DNA from: Nitrososphaerota archaeon
Lineage (GTDB): Archaea > Thermoproteota > EX4484-205 > JAAOZO01
Direction: 5' to 3'
DNA length: 7,871 bases
Assembly: GCA_011605715.1 (NCBI GenBank)
Contig: JAAOZO010000158.1
Location: 1-7,871, forward strand
The first letter of the stretch is position 1; each line of letters opens with the position of its first letter. A model generated the notes under the pieces. It saw only the letters and a list, made by a program, of their open reading frames with translations, did no database searches and was not told where the DNA came from. Both the position numbers and the translations under genes were made by a program. This document shows positions 5,385 to 7,871 of the stretch, one piece after another.

Positions 5385-7871
5385 TTAGCTAAAAAGCTTT
5401 AGAACTTCAACGATAACAAAGACCAAAAAAGAAGAGAGAACTGCAAACAACCAATCTTGAATGCTGGGGTATGTTACGTCAAATGCAGGATGCAAAAATG
5501 GAACGTAAAGAACTAAGATCTGTAGTAAAAACGAAGAGAAAACAGCATACCACAAGAATTTGTTCGAAAATGGTTCTGCCTTAATTATTGGTTTTGAAAG
5601 AGAATGAGAAGAAATAGCCATAACAAGTTCCATTAGGATCATAGCTGTAAGAGCTTGAGTTCTGGCCTCCACTAAGCTTTCGTTACTCAAGCTCCAAGTA
5701 AACAAGTAAAGTAAAAGCAAAGTCGCTATTGCCGGAACGAGAGCAAAGTAGACTAAGATATCTCTCTTTGTAAACACACTTTCCTTCAAACTTCTTGGTT
5801 TCCTTTTCATAACATCTTCTTCTGCAGGTTCAACTCCTAGTGCTAAGGCGGGAAGTCCATCTGTTGTTAGATTAACCCAAAGAAGCTGTACTGCGGTTAG
5901 AGGAAGAGGTAACCCAAGTAACGTTGAAACTAACATGAAAAGTATTTCTGCAATATTACATCTAAGCAAATAAACAAGGTATTTTCTTATATTGTCGAAT
6001 ATTCTTCTTCCTTCTTTAACTGCATTAACTATGGTGGCAAAGTTATCATCAGCCAATACAACATCCGCAGATTCTTTAGTTATTTCAGTACCAGTAATGC
6101 CCATTGCAATTCCTATGTCGGCCATTTTTAATGCAGGAGCATCGTTTATTCCATCTCCAGTCATCGCTACCACGTGACCTTTATTTTTTAATGCGGTAAC
6201 AATTTTCATCTTGTGTTCAGGAGAAACTCTAGCATAGATCTTAATTTTCTCAGCTAATCTTGACAACTCCGCTTCGTTCATTTTTTCAAGGTCAACTCCA
6301 GTTAGTACTGCGTTGTTTTCATCACCAAGTAAATTAAGCTCTTTAGCAATAGTTTCAGCAGTGAGTTTGTGATCTCCAGTTATCATTACAACATCTATTC
6401 CAGCATCCTTGCAAAGACGAATTGCCTCTTTAACCTCCTCACGAGGAGGATCCAGCATACCAAATATTCCAAGGAATATAAAGTTCTTTTCGAATTCTTC
6501 TTCGTTGATTTCCCCTGGCAATTCCTTTTCTTCTTTGTAAGCAACTGCAATATTTCTTAAGCCCTCTTTGGCCATATTCTCATTTACCTTCAAGATTCTT
6601 GCTATTTTTTCTTCGCTAAGTGCTTTTATTTCTCCATTTTCTAAAACATAAGCACACATTTTAACAACGACTTCTGGAGCACCCTTCATTATAACAGTAA
6701 GTTTTTCTCCTTCTGGGACAGTATGTATAGTTGTCATTCTCTTTCTCTCGGAAGTAAAAGGTATCTCGTTTACTCTTTCGTAAACGTTGAGCTCTTCTTC
6801 AGTAATTCCTGCTTTTCTTGCTGCTACAAGCAAAGCACCTTCTGTGGTGTCGCCAGCAACTCGCCATGCGTTATTCTCAAAAATTAGCTTAGCATCGTTA
6901 CATAAGGCTGCAAATTTCAACAGTAAGTAAAGTTCTTTCTCTTTCTCTAAGTTCACTTTTTCATTGTTAAAGTAAAAAAAGCCCTTTGGCTCATAGCCAG
7001 AACCACTAACACTAAAAAACTTTCCATTAACAAATATCCTTTTAACAGTCATTTCTCCTTTTGTCATCGTACCAGTTTTATCAGAGCATATTACTGAAGT
7101 ACAGCCTAAGGTCTCTACTGCTGGAAGCCTTTTAACAATAGCTTTTCTTTTTGCCATCTCATACATTCCTATAGCTAAGGAGCCAGTTACAACAGCAGGA
7201 AGAGCTTCTGGAATCGCAGCAACGGCTAAACTTATACCCCAAAGAATCATTTCCAGTAAAGGATTACCTCTTAAGATTCCGAGGAAAGTTACAACGCCAC
7301 AAACACCTAAAAAGAATGCTATTAGCCATTTTCCTATAGTGTTAATTCGTCTTTCTAAGGGTGTCTCAACTTCTACTTCAGCTTGAACAATTTTAGCAAC
7401 TTTACCAAATTCGGTATTCATCCCAGTTGCAACAACAACGCCTGTTCCTCTTCCATAAGTTACAAGTGTTCCGCTGTAGGCCATGTTTACTCTGTCAAAC
7501 AAAGAAGTATCTGTAGGTAAAATTGTGGCAAACTTCTCAACTGGAACAGATTCTCCAGTAAGAGAAGATTCGTCTATCTTCAAATTAAAAGTTTCAATTA
7601 GCCTTAAGTCTGCTGGAACCCGGTCACCAGCTCTAAGAACAACAATGTCGCCAATTACAACCTCTCTTGTTGGAACAGAGATCTCTTTACCTTCCCGTAT
7701 AACATGTGTTTCTGGCAAAGTAAGTTTCTTTAAAAGTTGAACTGCTTTCTCTGATCTATATTCTTCAACGAACCCAAGTCCCGCTGAAGCCATTACAACA
7801 ACAAGAATAACAATTGCATCAAGAACTTCTCCTATAAGAGCTGAGAATAAGGTAGCAGCTATTAGAAGAAG
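5385..7871 (-). CDS. P2A-type Ca2+-transporting ATPase, N-terminus off the edge
   Basis: Integral membrane pump using ATP through a phospho-aspartate to export Ca2+ from the cytoplasm. The frame stays open from 7871, giving 828 codons; the ATG at 7793 is internal, since the 26 codons before it encode the expected M1/M2 helix region. Some 60-80 N-terminal residues are missing. Numbered from 7871: actuator TGES (105-108), M4 PEALP (221-225), DKTGT with phosphorylated D264 (codon 7082-7080), nucleotide-domain KGAPE (396-400), TGDH (498-501), hinge TGDGINDAP (571-579), then six C-terminal helices M5-M10. Residues equivalent to the SERCA Ca2+ ligands are all present: E222 (M4), N639 and E642 (M5), N667, T670 and D671 (M6), E748 (M8). 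This supports Ca2+ over H+, K+ or Na+, although close relatives can also move Mn2+. The nearest neighbour is the glycerate kinase, with no functional link apparent. The promoter lies outside the window. Confidence 0.94.
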   Translation of the reverse strand, partial: LLLIAATLFSALIGEVLDAIVILVVVMASAGLGFVEEYRSEKAVQLLKKLTLPETHVIREGKEISVPTREVVIGDIVVLRAGDRVPADLRLIETFNLKIDESSLTGESVPVEKFATILPTDTSLFDRVNMAYSGTLVTYGRGTGVVVATGMNTEFGKVAKIVQAEVEVETPLERRINTIGKWLIAFFLGVCGVVTFLGILRGNPLLEMILWGISLAVAAIPEALPAVVTGSLAIGMYEMAKRKAIVKRLPAVETLGCTSVICSDKTGTMTKGEMTVKRIFVNGKFFSVSGSGYEPKGFFYFNNEKVNLEKEKELYLLLKFAALCNDAKLIFENNAWRVAGDTTEGALLVAARKAGITEEELNVYERVNEIPFTSERKRMTTIHTVPEGEKLTVIMKGAPEVVVKMCAYVLENGEIKALSEEKIARILKVNENMAKEGLRNIAVAYKEEKELPGEINEEEFEKNFIFLGIFGMLDPPREEVKEAIRLCKDAGIDVVMITGDHKLTAETIAKELNLLGDENNAVLTGVDLEKMNEAELSRLAEKIKIYARVSPEHKMKIVTALKNKGHVVAMTGDGINDAPALKMADIGIAMGITGTEITKESADVVLADDNFATIVNAVKEGRRIFDNIRKYLVYLLRCNIAEILFMLVSTLLGLPLPLTAVQLLWVNLTTDGLPALALGVEPAEEDVMKRKPRSLKESVFTKRDILVYFALVPAIATLLLLYLFTWSLSNESLVEARTQALTAMILMELVMAISSHSLSKPIIKAEPFSNKFLWYAVFSSFLLQILVLYVPFLHPAFDVTYPSIQDWLFAVLSSFLVFVIVEVLKLFS

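Noticed and set aside
5992..6177. Plus-strand open frame opposite the ATPase hinge region
   Set aside because: It is antisense to the conserved TGDGINDAP region; its composition is explained by the real gene.
5385..7793. ATG at 7793 as the true start of the Ca2+ ATPase
   Set aside because: The frame stays open to the window edge and the preceding 26 codons encode the expected membrane-helix sequence before the conserved GFVEEYRSEKA stretch.

Overview
This AT-rich window reads as archaeal chromosomal DNA. It carries five protein genes and no recognisable RNA gene, mobile element or CRISPR array. The archaeal call rests on three observations. T/A-rich TATA-type boxes sit about 25-55 nt upstream of the start codons of all four genes whose starts are in the window. 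None of those starts has a convincing Shine-Dalgarno sequence, and the predicted transcript starts fall on or just before the start codons (leaderless or short-leader mRNAs). The only predicted exported protein is very rich in N-glycosylation sequons. The exact lineage cannot be fixed from this sequence. A complete DAP-type lysA argues against groups that make lysine only through the AAA/LysW route.

Layout, left to right. 66-1376 (-) is diaminopimelate decarboxylase (lysA). 1510-2565 (-) is a membrane-anchored, TroA/BtuF-like ABC transporter substrate-binding protein with no permease or ATPase gene beside it. A 105-bp divergent intergenic region holds two back-to-back promoters. 2671-3831 (+) is a class V PLP aminotransferase of the alanine/serine-glyoxylate/pyruvate type. 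A 168-bp convergent gap follows with no gene I can support. 4000-5328 (-) is a glycerate 2-kinase of the GckA/MOFRL family, starting at TTG. 5385-7871 (-) is a P2A-type Ca2+-transporting ATPase whose N-terminus runs off the right edge.

How the genes may work together. The aminotransferase and the glycerate kinase could be two steps of one route: serine to hydroxypyruvate, then glycerate to 2-phosphoglycerate. The reductase joining them is not in the window, and the two genes are convergent rather than co-transcribed, so this link is inference. LysA, the binding protein and the Ca2+ ATPase look functionally independent, each probably with its own promoter.

I found no clear undescribed system. 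The most notable points are the sequon-dense orphan binding protein, the consistent leaderless or short-leader architecture, and the aminotransferase/glycerate kinase neighbourhood.
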